This document shows, one piece after another, positions 46,355 to 56,194 of a DNA stretch of 64,000 nucleotides. Positions within the stretch are counted from its first letter, which is position 1. Each line of letters opens with the position of its first letter. This DNA is from Acinetobacter sp. NIPH 2699 (GTDB lineage Bacteria; Pseudomonadota; Gammaproteobacteria; Pseudomonadales; Moraxellaceae), in contig NZ_JAKZGL010000005.1 in NCBI RefSeq assembly GCF_022549355.1, positions 124,001-188,000 of the forward strand. Reading direction: 5' to 3'. The notes under the pieces are model-generated. The model ran no database searches, was not told the DNA's origin, and was given only the letters and a program-made list of their open reading frames with translations. The position numbers were made by a program, and so were the translations under genes.

Positions 46355-46813
46355 TTGATCCGTTTGATGCAAGAAAGCGATTTGGATAGTGTGGTTGCAA
46401 TTGAGCGTTTGGTACAAACACATCCATGGTCTAAGCAACAGTTTCAAGAATCATTAGCTTCTTATCAATGCACTGTATATGAGCAGGCACACCAAATTGT
46501 GGGCTTTTGCATCTTACAGCCTGTGTTGGATGAAGCAAATTTATTACTGATGGCCATTCACCCAAGTCAGCAAGGGAAGGGGCTGGGCTATGAATTATTG
46601 GATCATTCAATTGAACAATTAAAAAACAATCCGATTCAGATTTTCTTAGAAGTAAGAGAAAGTAATACCGCCGCGATTAGTTTATATGAAAAAGCGCAAT
46701 TCCATCAAATTGATTTACGCAAAAATTATTATCCAAATGGTGATGGTTCAAGAGAGCATGCTGTGATTATGGTCAAAACATGCACTGATGATTTTGCAGC
46801 TTTATTTCAATAA
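46355..46813 (+). CDS. rimI: Ribosomal protein S18-alanine N-acetyltransferase (RimI-type GNAT)
   Basis: A 152-residue GNAT acetyltransferase. IRLMQESDLDSVVAIERLVQTHPWS opens as in RimI, the acetyl-CoA loop is IHPSQQGKGLGYELL, and FLEVRESNTAAISLYEKAQFHQIDLRKNYYPNGDGSREHAVIMVK is the characteristic C-terminal half. Start is probably the TTG at 46355, which preserves the first beta strand; ATG 46367 would cut it. RimI acetylates S18 and in some species other proteins. Confidence 0.88.
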   Translation: MIRLMQESDLDSVVAIERLVQTHPWSKQQFQESLASYQCTVYEQAHQIVGFCILQPVLDEANLLLMAIHPSQQGKGLGYELLDHSIEQLKNNPIQIFLEVRESNTAAISLYEKAQFHQIDLRKNYYPNGDGSREHAVIMVKTCTDDFAALFQ

Positions 46814-47105
46814 GGCTATTTAACCTGAGTTCGACTTAAATATTTCTTTAACTTATTGAAAAATAATTATCTTGACGGAGTCTTGCTGAGTTCTCATCCA
46901 ATTTCAGGATAAGCTTTCAGCTGGACTTACTTTTGTTTCGGCAAAAGTAAGCAAATCCATTGTCATCCGCAAAACTCGTTGACTACCATCACTTCGTTTA
47001 ATTCATCGCAGAAACAGCACTTTATTAATCAAGTCCTGTCTTAAACAATTGCGAATGACGTTTCCTAGTATCATGTTTCATCAAGGATTTTATATCGAAC
47101 TTGGA
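46814..47105. other. Intergenic region with a perfect 10-bp palindrome
   Basis: About 290 bases without a gene. It holds CTTACTTTTG-TTTCGG-CAAAAGTAAG at 46926-46951, which can serve as a terminator for either side but lacks a T-run. Nothing else was identified. Confidence 0.6.
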
Positions 47106-47921
47106 TTATTTAATAATCAGGTTATTCCATTCAGATGGCAGTGTGCTCATTAACGAATTTCCAAGTTGTTGAATTTCATTATCTGAAAGGGGGCGGTTGA
47201 GTCTACGCCATTGTCCATCGAGTAATAATTCGAGTGGTGTATATTGCGATTTATAATTCATTTTTTGTGAATGTGGGACCCAGTAACCGAGATAGAGATA
47301 ATCGAGGTTCAGGGTGCGGACATATTCAATTTGTTTAAGGATCGCAAAGACACCCAAAGAGCGGCGTTGTTCATTTGGATCAAAAAAAGTATAAACGGCA
47401 GATAGCCCATCATCCATTAGATCGCAGGTTGAAACACCAATCAGCTTTTGATCTTTCCATAGTTCAAGAAAGAAGCTTTCAGTACAGCTATGTACAAGGA
47501 ATTTTTCAAACTGGTCAAGGTTGGCTGGATACATATCACCATCTGCATGACGTTCATTGATATAGCGCTCATATAAATCGTAATGTTGTTGCGTGGCCTG
47601 AGAGGTAGGCAAAATACTCATTTGTAAATCTTGGTTGCGTTTCCATGCTTTTTTCTGGCTGCTATTCATTTGAAATTCTTGAATAGGAACGCGACAAGAT
47701 AAACATTGGCGACACAAGTGACATTCAGGGCGATACACAAAATCACCACTACGACGAAAACCGACGCGAGAAAGTTCTGACAAAGTCACCACGTCAATAC
47801 GGTGAATTGGATCTAAAAATACCATCCGAGCAGATTTGCTATCTAAATAGCTACAGTCATGCGGTGGCGTGATGTAATACTGTAAGTCATTTAAAAGGGA
47901 CTTGGGTTGGTATGATTTCAT
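47106..47921 (-). CDS. bpt: Aspartate/glutamate leucyltransferase (Bpt)
   Basis: A 271-residue member of the ATE/Bpt family that transfers leucine to N-terminal Asp or Glu. The start YYITPPHDCSYLDSKSARMVFLDP, the cysteine block YRPECHLCRQCLSCRVP and the later RHADGDMY, STCDLMDDGLSAVYTFFDPNEQRRSLG and YWVPHSQKMNYKSQYTPLE are family signatures. It is followed 28 bases upstream in transcription by aat, so both N-degron enzymes lie in one unit. Confidence 0.94.
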   Translation of the reverse strand: MKSYQPKSLLNDLQYYITPPHDCSYLDSKSARMVFLDPIHRIDVVTLSELSRVGFRRSGDFVYRPECHLCRQCLSCRVPIQEFQMNSSQKKAWKRNQDLQMSILPTSQATQQHYDLYERYINERHADGDMYPANLDQFEKFLVHSCTESFFLELWKDQKLIGVSTCDLMDDGLSAVYTFFDPNEQRRSLGVFAILKQIEYVRTLNLDYLYLGYWVPHSQKMNYKSQYTPLELLLDGQWRRLNRPLSDNEIQQLGNSLMSTLPSEWNNLIIK

Positions 47922-47949
47922 GAATCTGTCCCTCCAAGGTGTTCATCCG

Positions 47950-48681
47950 TTAACCGTCTAATTTTGCATTAACTGCTATTGTTTTACTTGAAAATACACG
48001 TTCTTGATAGCTTTTCCAATTGATAGGGGGGGCAATAATTACATCTTGTAACGATTTTAGATATATTTGGCGAGAAAGTGTACGCGCGCCTAAACTTATC
48101 AGGTGTTCGTTGACCAGTTGACAGTCAATCCAAGGCAACTGATTTTCTTGTCCAATCAACATCAGTGCATAAAATGCCATTTTAGAGACATCGGTTTCAG
48201 TGCTAAACATGGATTCACCAAAACAGCCGTTGCCAATGCTGACGCCATATAAGCCACCTACAAGTTGTTGTTGATTCCAGACTTCCACACTATAAGCATA
48301 GCCCGCTTCGAATAAAGTACAATAGCCTTGAATAATATCTTCGCTAATCCACGTTTCATTGGCATAGCTACGAGGCATTGAACAAGAGCGGATGACATCT
48401 TCAAAAGCATGGTTAACGGTAATCCGATAATCATGCTTTTTCATATTACGGATTAAGGATTTGCTGGGCTTGTATGCTTGTGGTTCGATAATGCAGCGGG
48501 GATCGGGACTCCACCAGCAAATTGGCTCATCTTCATTGAACCAAGGAAACAATCCGTGGGTATATGCTTCGAATAAAGTAGAAGGGGATAGATCTGCGCC
48601 AATACAGATAAATCCATGTCCGTCAGGATCTGCTTCTATTGGATCTGGAAAAGTGTATTGAGATAAGGGGAGCAGTTGCAT
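47950..48681 (-). CDS. aat: Leucyl/phenylalanyl-tRNA-protein transferase
   Basis: About 243 residues. ATG 48681 gives [21 protein letters not shown], the usual start; the frame runs further upstream without a binding site. [65 protein letters not shown] and [19 protein letters not shown] are conserved. It adds Leu or Phe to N-terminal Lys/Arg, creating ClpS-recognised degrons. Confidence 0.95.
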   Translation of the reverse strand: MQLLPLSQYTFPDPIEADPDGHGFICIGADLSPSTLFEAYTHGLFPWFNEDEPICWWSPDPRCIIEPQAYKPSKSLIRNMKKHDYRITVNHAFEDVIRSCSMPRSYANETWISEDIIQGYCTLFEAGYAYSVEVWNQQQLVGGLYGVSIGNGCFGESMFSTETDVSKMAFYALMLIGQENQLPWIDCQLVNEHLISLGARTLSRQIYLKSLQDVIIAPPINWKSYQERVFSSKTIAVNAKLDG

Positions 48682-48767
48682 GATCAAAAAAGCAAATAAG
48701 AATGATTCTAAACTAACGTAAGTGAAATAGAATGGCAATCATTGAAGACTACCATTCAAGTAATAGA

Positions 48768-50324
48768 TTATTTAAATAAACGAAGTTGTTTAGCAATTTC
48801 TATTTTTTTACTGTCGATAAAGACTTGTGCTTTAGCTTGAATAATTTCAAGACTTTTTACTTTATCAGAGACTGTCGCACCATTTTTATCTAAAACGAGC
48901 CATCCGAGTTGAGCAATAACACTTTGAACATAATTGGCAAAATCACTTGCAGTTTCTAAGCCATCAATAAAATGTGCACGATAAAATAATTGATGGAAGT
49001 GTTCTGTAGGAATACCAATTCCAGTGATTGGGCTGATTAAAACACTATAGTTTTGATGAAAACTTGCTTGTTTTAAAATATAGTGATTTAAATTTTGGCA
49101 ATGTAAGATTGTTTTTTCAGTTGGTTCAAGATTCTGACATGGTTGAGCCAGTCCAAGATGACACAAAATAACCAATGCATTTAAAATTTTTGCGTAGTTT
49201 AATTCAGGAAAACTTGATTCTAAGTCAGCAATTGTTAATGGTTGATAATGACTTTCAGCAAATTTATTACCAATAGGTTGATATATTTCTTCAATTAAAT
49301 TGAATGTGCCTAATAGCCCATTGATACTGGCTGGCAATTGCTCTTTCGCAGTAAGCAGAACAAAAGCTGTTTTACGCAATTTTTCTTGGACTTGTAATGG
49401 CGTTAAATTATTTTTTCCTCGAATAAATAGGTCACGTCTAAATTGTGTATTTGCGAAATAGTCTCGACATTGTTCTTTAAATACTGGATGTTCAATTGCA
49501 TTTAAAAACTGTTGATGTTCGTCAGAGAAATTAATATTGTCTAAATGAGAACCTAGATCAGTAGAACCAGCGTAGGACAGTTTGATTTCATCAAGTATAC
49601 GAACGATTTGTTGGAATGAAAAACATTGCCAATCTTGGTTTAAATATTCATGAATTAAGTAGTTTGGATTTTGTTGCTTTAATTCTGCAACTTTTTGTAA
49701 TGCATTAGGATTACGTTGAGCAAAAACAGGATTTTGTTTAAGTAACTCATCACTAAAATTTAATGCTTCATTCACTTTTTGAATTGGATTCGTGCTTTTA
49801 CTATTAAACTTAAAATGGCTATGGAATAGCTCGCGAATCGGCATATTGGCAGCCCAACCCGTTACACAGTTATAACTGATATATACAATGCCGTTTGGCT
49901 TTAAAAATTTGCGTATAAATTTTAAAATAATATGTTGATTTTCATAACTAATCCAGCTCCAAATGCCATGTAAGCTGATAGAGTCAAACATCGGTAAATC
50001 ATGGCGATTAAGAAGCTCTTCAAAGCTATCATCGTAAAAAAAATGTTCCACATGGCTTTGTTCTGCTAATTGATTGGCATGTGCTGCATGAGCAGGGTTA
50101 AAGTCAGTACCGTAGAACTTAGCTTCGTTACTTGTGGCATGGATATTTATACTAACCCCTTGTCCAAAACCGAGTTCGCAATGGTTGTGGTTTTCCTGAA
50201 AATCAGGACTTGCAATGCCATTGAGTAGTAAGCAGAACTTTTGAAAGTTTGGGCTTAGGTCTCGATAGTAACCATAGGTGTAATTTACTTCAGTTTGATA
50301 GCCATTGGTCCATGTTGTTGTCAT
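48768..50324 (-). CDS. SAM-dependent methyltransferase with regulatory domain
   Basis: A 518-residue protein. The N-terminal third is a class I methyltransferase: CELGFGQGVSINIHA (motif I), FYGTDFNPAHAAHAN (motif II) and FDSISLHGIWSWIS, then NGIVYISYNCVTGWAANMPIREL. The middle and end match the 'methyltransferase regulatory domain' type of long proteins found near cell-surface genes. The substrate is unknown. It is AT-rich (many Asn, Gln and Lys codons), more so than neighbours, which hints at transfer. It starts after a 112-base gap from trxB. Confidence 0.82.
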   Translation of the reverse strand: MTTTWTNGYQTEVNYTYGYYRDLSPNFQKFCLLLNGIASPDFQENHNHCELGFGQGVSINIHATSNEAKFYGTDFNPAHAAHANQLAEQSHVEHFFYDDSFEELLNRHDLPMFDSISLHGIWSWISYENQHIILKFIRKFLKPNGIVYISYNCVTGWAANMPIRELFHSHFKFNSKSTNPIQKVNEALNFSDELLKQNPVFAQRNPNALQKVAELKQQNPNYLIHEYLNQDWQCFSFQQIVRILDEIKLSYAGSTDLGSHLDNINFSDEHQQFLNAIEHPVFKEQCRDYFANTQFRRDLFIRGKNNLTPLQVQEKLRKTAFVLLTAKEQLPASINGLLGTFNLIEEIYQPIGNKFAESHYQPLTIADLESSFPELNYAKILNALVILCHLGLAQPCQNLEPTEKTILHCQNLNHYILKQASFHQNYSVLISPITGIGIPTEHFHQLFYRAHFIDGLETASDFANYVQSVIAQLGWLVLDKNGATVSDKVKSLEIIQAKAQVFIDSKKIEIAKQLRLFK

Positions 50325-50391
50325 TTATATAATCCACTCATCAATTTTTGTTTAAAAATTCCTCATGTTTTTGATTGTATTGATGGTTTAT

Positions 50392-50424
50392 AAAAAAAAC
50401 CACCAAAAAATTGGTGGTTTTTTC
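50392..50424 (-). terminator. Terminator after trxB
   Basis: AAAACCACCAA-AAAA-TTGGTGGTTTT. It has an A-run on one side and a T-run on the other. Confidence 0.9.
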
Positions 50425-50436
50425 ATGAATTGTAAA

Positions 50437-51387
<951 letters not shown>

Positions 51388-51689
51388 TCAAGAACATCCT
51401 TCTTATATTGAAAATGCTAAAATTATACGTGAATCCGCACAAATTGGGGGCAAATCCGTGTGGATAATATTGATAAGTTCAATCGAAATAGGCTATATCA
51501 TGTTTGGTGAATTGATTGTTCCAAAAATCATGTGTTGGAAATGGCAATAGCCCGTCGATGTTAACAACAACAGTAAACAATCGTGCATCTTTTTTTTTAT
51601 AACGAGTGCATAATATAAAACTTATTGATTAAGGTAAGTTAGACCTTAAAAGATACTAACAAATAACGAATTGGGTTACAGGACTGTAT
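51388..51689. other. Intergenic region between trxB and ftsK
   Basis: About 300 bases with no supportable gene. It must carry the divergent trxB and ftsK promoters. No strong repeat or hairpin was found by eye. Confidence 0.6.
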
Positions 51690-54600
51690 ATGACTGCGGT
51701 GTCAAGTGTTTATGCACAACGCTTTTTAATGACATTATTTTTAATTTCTTTTGGCATTTATCTATTTCTTGCCACAGTGACCTACACACCTTTTGATCCG
51801 GGTTGGATGCATATTTCCAGTGATACCCAGCATGTTTCAAATGCAAGTGGGGTCGCTGGCGCTTGGATCGCAGATTTATTATTTGGTTTCTTGGGCTGGG
51901 CAAGCTTACTTATTCCTTTATTTTTATTTATAGAGGCAGTACAGGTTTGGTGGCCAAGAAGCTTCCTAAACTTACCTTTTCGTTATGCTGCGCAATTCTT
52001 TCTGATTTTATCGATCTCGAGTTTATTGTATTTACACTGGAATACGCCTGCGGACACGCTTGATAATGCTGCTGGCGGCATTATTGGTTATGAGTTAGGA
52101 CAAAGTTTATCTCATTTGCTTACCATTTATGGTGCGACCTTGTTTTTACTGGCGTTTAGTATTTTATTGATTACTTTGGCTTTTGGTATTCAATGGAATA
52201 AAACATGGTTGATGTTGAAAAAGACACCGGCTTATTTACAAGATTTATTTTATAGAAATGTGCCACAGCATGAGTCTGCTTATGACCGTACCGAGCAATT
52301 GGCGGTATCAGAAATACCTGTAATCAAAAATAAAGTCGCAGCACAGGCCGAATCTGAAGCTCAGCAAGCAAATATAGCCAGTCAAATGGCAGATGATGTT
52401 CAGGCTAAAACAGCAAAAGTCGATGACTCACATCACCAGTTTTTGGCTGAAAAGTTATTTGCAGATGTAGTTGCGAAAGAGCAACAAAGTATTCAACCAC
52501 AACAGACTTCGCAAACCGAAGATTTTGAGCAAACTTTACAACGAGCACATCAATTTGAGACAGAAAGTCAGCGCTTAGTCCAAACAGGTGAGGTATGGCG
52601 TGCACTACAAAGTGATGATGCCAATCATAAGCAGGAAATTGATGCACTGCTCAGAGCTGCGGATGATGTAAATTCTTCTACAGCAGTACAGCATTCGCAA
52701 CCAGAATCTGTGACGCAGAAAAGTAATCATAGCCATTTAGATTGGAATGATGATCAAATTTTTGACGAGCTATTGGCCGCAGTACCGAATACCAAGACAG
52801 CGACGGATTTACACACGCCATTTACGCATGAGATCCAACAAACTGCTCATCGCACAGTGGAAGTGGATACGGACGTCGGTTCAGTTGTAAGTGAATCAAC
52901 AGCGACAAAAAATCTTTATTCGCCTACACCATCTAGCCAAAATACAAATCTAGATGCACAAGATGATTTCGATCATTTTAATGATCTTTTAGTTGAAAGT
53001 GAGCAAGACAAAATAATAACGCCAACGAGCAGTACCTCTCATTTACAAGCGGCTACTGTTAATGCCTCAGCCGAGATGCAAAAAGAAAAGCTGTCCAAAG
53101 AAGCCTTTATTGAAGCATGGCAAGAAACAGCAGGTAAGGCAGAAACAGATTTAGATCTAGACGAAGATTTTGATTTGGATGCGCCATTAACCGATACATT
53201 TGGGCGTCCAATGTCACGTGCGATGCAAGTTGCGCAGAAACGCCGTGACTTGCCAACGTTGCCGGGCTTAGAGTTGTTGGATAAGGTTGATCCAAACAAA
53301 AAGGTAAATTTTACAGCGGAGCAATTGGCGCGACTTTCTGAATTGTTGGAAATTAAGCTACAAGAATTCAATGTAAAAGCACAGGTGGTTGAAGCTCAAC
53401 CTGGACCTGTGGTTACGCGTTTTGAACTTGATCTTGCCCCTGGTGTTAAAGCATCTAAAGTGACCAATATTTCGCGTGATTTAGCGCGTTCAATGTCGAT
53501 GGCATCTGTACGGGTGGTAGAAGTCATTCCGGGCAAACCTTATATTGGTATTGAAGTTCCAAACAGCACGCGTGAAATGGTGCGTTTGATTGAGTTATTG
53601 ACCATTCCTGCTTTTACCGATCCAAGTAGCATTCTTTCTATGGCTATGGGGAAAGATATTTCAGGTAATCCTGTTATTGCAGATTTGGGTAAAGCACCAC
53701 ACATGTTGGTCGCAGGGACGACTGGTTCAGGTAAATCAGTTGCGGTCAACTCGATGATTTTGTCGATGTTGCTTAAATATACGCCTGACCAATTGCGTTT
53801 GATCTTAATTGATCCGAAACAGCTTGAATTAGCCAATTATAATGATATCCCGCACTTATTAACGCCTGTTGTAACCGACATGAAAGATGCAGTGAGCGCA
53901 TTGAATTGGTGTGTCAATGAAATGGAACGTCGTTATAAACTGATGTCATTTCTGAAAATTCGTAAGCTCAGTGACTACAACCGCAAAGTTGAAGAGGCGA
54001 TTGCCAATGGTGAGGATTTAATCGATCCAACGTGGAAGCCAAGTGATTCTGCAACACAAGAACGTGCATCTCGTTTGACGCCGTTACCTTCGATTGTGAT
54101 TGTTGCGGATGAGTTTGCCGATATGATCATGCAGGTCGGTAAAAAAGCGGAAGAAATGATTACGCGTTTAGCACAAAAATCTCGTGCGGCTGGGATTCAT
54201 TTACTCCTCGCAACGCAACGTCCATCTGTAGATGTGATCACTGGTTTGATTAAAGCCAATATCCCAACGCGTGTCGCATTACGTGTAAACAGTAAGATTG
54301 ACTCTCGTACGATCTTGGATGCGGGTGGGGCAGAAGACTTGCTTGGTCATGGTGATATGTTGTTCTTAGGGCCGGGTAAAATTGAGCCTGAACGTGTTCA
54401 TGGTGCATTTATTAGTGATGATGAGGTCAATCGTATTTGTGATGCATGGCGCGAACGTGGTGAGCCTGACTATGTTGATGAGATCTTGACACCTTTTGAT
54501 GAGGAGTCTTCTTCACGTGGTTTTGAAGATGGAGATGGTGATCCAAATCGTGATGCGCTTTATGATCAATGTGTCGCCTTTGTTTTGGAAACACGCAAAG

Positions 54601-54731
54601 CTTCAACCTCCTCTTTACAGCGTAAATTCAGCTTAGGTTATAACCGAGCTGCACGTATTATCGACCAGATGGAAGAAAATGGCATCGTCAGTGCCATGGG
54701 TGCAAATGGCAAACGAGATATTCTCGTTTAA
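51690..54731 (+). CDS. ftsK: DNA translocase FtsK
   Basis: A 1013-residue divisome-linked DNA pump. Residues 1-180 carry four hydrophobic segments (for example FLMTLFLISFGIYLFLATV and LLTIYGATLFLLAFSILLITLAF). A low-complexity acidic/Gln linker fills about 190-510. The motor follows: FELDLAPGVKASKV, Walker A VAGTTGSGKSVAVN, LRLILIDPKQLELANYND, Walker B IVIVADEFADMIM and LLATQRPSVDVITG. The C-terminal winged-helix gamma domain (TSSLQRKFSLGYNRAARIIDQME) reads KOPS sites. Confidence 0.97.
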   Translation: MTAVSSVYAQRFLMTLFLISFGIYLFLATVTYTPFDPGWMHISSDTQHVSNASGVAGAWIADLLFGFLGWASLLIPLFLFIEAVQVWWPRSFLNLPFRYAAQFFLILSISSLLYLHWNTPADTLDNAAGGIIGYELGQSLSHLLTIYGATLFLLAFSILLITLAFGIQWNKTWLMLKKTPAYLQDLFYRNVPQHESAYDRTEQLAVSEIPVIKNKVAAQAESEAQQANIASQMADDVQAKTAKVDDSHHQFLAEKLFADVVAKEQQSIQPQQTSQTEDFEQTLQRAHQFETESQRLVQTGEVWRALQSDDANHKQEIDALLRAADDVNSSTAVQHSQPESVTQKSNHSHLDWNDDQIFDELLAAVPNTKTATDLHTPFTHEIQQTAHRTVEVDTDVGSVVSESTATKNLYSPTPSSQNTNLDAQDDFDHFNDLLVESEQDKIITPTSSTSHLQAATVNASAEMQKEKLSKEAFIEAWQETAGKAETDLDLDEDFDLDAPLTDTFGRPMSRAMQVAQKRRDLPTLPGLELLDKVDPNKKVNFTAEQLARLSELLEIKLQEFNVKAQVVEAQPGPVVTRFELDLAPGVKASKVTNISRDLARSMSMASVRVVEVIPGKPYIGIEVPNSTREMVRLIELLTIPAFTDPSSILSMAMGKDISGNPVIADLGKAPHMLVAGTTGSGKSVAVNSMILSMLLKYTPDQLRLILIDPKQLELANYNDIPHLLTPVVTDMKDAVSALNWCVNEMERRYKLMSFLKIRKLSDYNRKVEEAIANGEDLIDPTWKPSDSATQERASRLTPLPSIVIVADEFADMIMQVGKKAEEMITRLAQKSRAAGIHLLLATQRPSVDVITGLIKANIPTRVALRVNSKIDSRTILDAGGAEDLLGHGDMLFLGPGKIEPERVHGAFISDDEVNRICDAWRERGEPDYVDEILTPFDEESSSRGFEDGDGDPNRDALYDQCVAFVLETRKASTSSLQRKFSLGYNRAARIIDQMEENGIVSAMGANGKRDILV

Positions 54732-54747
54732 CGATAAAAGTGTAATA

Positions 54748-54774
54748 AGAAAGCCTCTATCTTGAGGCTTTTCT
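54748..54774 (+). terminator. Terminator after ftsK
   Basis: AAGCCTC-TATCTT-GAGGCTT followed by TTCT. Confidence 0.82.
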
Positions 54775-54858
54775 ATTTATATTTCTCTATTTTTATATGG
54801 TAATAATCACATTTTTTATTTAAGCTTACGCTTTGGAATCCCATTGCTAGGGTGAGCT

Positions 54859-55476
54859 ATGTTAGTCGCATTGAGTACGCTAATCTTTATTCATTTTTGT
54901 GCATTAATTACACCCGGACCAGATTTCTTTTTGGTCTCGCAAACGGCGATTAGTCGTTCTCGTAAAGAAGCGGTATTAGTGGTTTTAGGAATTTGCATCG
55001 GTGCAATGCTTTGGTCACTTTTGGCTTTGATGGGACTCAATATCATTTTTGAGAAAATGGCTTGGCTTAAACAAGGACTTTTGATTGCAGGTGGCTTATA
55101 TTTGTGCTGGCTTGGTTTTCAAATGCTGCGCTCGGCTTTCTCCAAAGGGGATCAGACGGTAAACTCTATTGTCTTACCTCAGTCACCTTATTTATTCTTT
55201 ATGAAAGGATTGCTAACCAATCTTTCTAATCCTAAAGCTATTATCTATTTTGGTAGTGTATTTTCTCTATTTTTAACCAATCCTTTATTTGATCAGCATC
55301 ATTCATTACTTTTTATTATTGTTTCAGTTGAAACTGCTTTGTGGTTTACCTTGGTCGCATTTGTATTTTCTTTACCTACATTTCGCAATGCTTATCAAAA
55401 CTTTGCAAAATGGATTGATGGTGTTTCAGGCGGAATTTTCACCTTGTTAGGTGTTTATTTGATTGGTAGTCGATAG
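54859..55476 (+). CDS. LysE/RhtB-family amino acid exporter
   Basis: A 205-residue membrane protein with about six hydrophobic segments. The N-terminal FIHFCALITPGPDFFLVSQTAISRSRKEAV is the LysE/RhtB signature (P-G-P-D-F followed by a G/S-rich loop), GLYLCWLGFQMLRSAF marks the third helix, and LLTNLSNPKAIIYFGSVFSLFL is the conserved N-P-K-A motif. Substrate is unknown; homoserine/threonine (RhtC-like) is possible. It stands alone between two terminators. Confidence 0.9.
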   Translation: MLVALSTLIFIHFCALITPGPDFFLVSQTAISRSRKEAVLVVLGICIGAMLWSLLALMGLNIIFEKMAWLKQGLLIAGGLYLCWLGFQMLRSAFSKGDQTVNSIVLPQSPYLFFMKGLLTNLSNPKAIIYFGSVFSLFLTNPLFDQHHSLLFIIVSVETALWFTLVAFVFSLPTFRNAYQNFAKWIDGVSGGIFTLLGVYLIGSR

Positions 55477-55479
55477 TCG

Positions 55480-55512
55480 AAAAAAATGCCTGCATCATGC
55501 AGGCATTTTTTT
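55480..55512. terminator. Bidirectional terminator between exporter and PA4642-family gene
   Basis: ATGCCTGCAT-C-ATGCAGGCAT flanked by A- and T-runs. Confidence 0.92.
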
Positions 55513-55798
55513 ATGCAAATTTTGCTAAGACTTCTAAGAAACCATCTTTCTGACGTGGAAACTGTGCAATCACGTCATGAATACGCTGTCCTTCAGGATT
55601 AGTTGCATTCAAGTCACGACCATCAGCCAAAAACTGAGTAATCAATCGCTCATAGTCATTTGGACGCATGTGTTTAAATGCATGGTAGAGGACATGAAAG
55701 TCCGCGTTGACACCTGTAGGTGGAAGCTGGTTGAGGTAGGCAAAAACACGCTCATCTGACCATTCTTCATTGAAAGTTGCTGGCTGTGATAATGCCAT
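55511..55798 (-). CDS. PA4642 family protein
   Basis: A 95-residue soluble protein of a small family named for Pseudomonas PA4642. The pattern W.DERV.AYLN.LP..GVNADFHVLYHAFKHMRPNDYERLI..F...GRDLNA.NP.G is visible throughout. Function unknown. GACTGAGGAGACTGTC precedes the ATG, a strong binding site. The gene lies downstream of minE on the same strand, with a long structured hairpin between. Confidence 0.85.
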   Translation of the reverse strand: MALSQPATFNEEWSDERVFAYLNQLPPTGVNADFHVLYHAFKHMRPNDYERLITQFLADGRDLNATNPEGQRIHDVIAQFPRQKDGFLEVLAKFA

Positions 55799-55821
55799 GA
55801 CAGTCTCCTCAGTCTTAAAAT

Positions 55822-55892
55822 AATAAAGGCAAAATCCTTGAAGTGGGGGAAAGCCATGCTTTCCGAATCCACTCGCGTATTTTGCCTTTATT
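55822..55892 (-). ncRNA. Long two-stage hairpin between minE and PA4642-family gene
   Basis: Outer arms AATAAAGGCAAAAT (55822-55835) and ATTTTGCCTTTATT (55879-55892) pair perfectly over 14 bp. Inside, GTGG/CCAC and GGAAAG-CCATG-CTTTCC form a second stem. The 71-nt structure lies 23 bases upstream of the next start codon. It may be the min terminator, a leader element or a structured repeat. Confidence 0.6.
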
Positions 55893-55919
55893 TGCGAAAA
55901 ATCGCTAATGAAAAAACTA

Positions 55920-56192
55920 CTATCGATCTTCAGGTAAATTGATATTCATTTCTAACATTTCGATATTTGCCTCTGAACGAACTTGCATTTGAATATGCTG
56001 TTCATCCACACCTCGAACGTAACGACTAACGACCTGCATGATTTCTTTTTTCATTTGGTCAATTTTGTCTTGGCTTAAACGACGACCTAAGCCTTGTTCA
56101 GATGCAACAATTACCTTTAGACGATCTTTGGCAGTTTGTGCACTTGATGACTTCTCATCACTGCTAAATAGTTTACTCCAGAATCCTGCCAT
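55920..56192 (-). CDS. minE: Cell division topological specificity factor MinE
   Basis: A 90-residue MinE. The membrane-binding N-terminus MAGFWSKLFSSDEKSSSAQTAKDRLKVIVASEQG and the MinD-stimulating core are typical; the C-terminal topological domain ends in IEMLEMNINLPEDR. Two ATGs overlap the minD stop (TAATGATGG); the second is used because GGAG lies 7 bases in front. Confidence 0.95.
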   Translation of the reverse strand: MAGFWSKLFSSDEKSSSAQTAKDRLKVIVASEQGLGRRLSQDKIDQMKKEIMQVVSRYVRGVDEQHIQMQVRSEANIEMLEMNINLPEDR

Positions 56193-56194
56193 CA

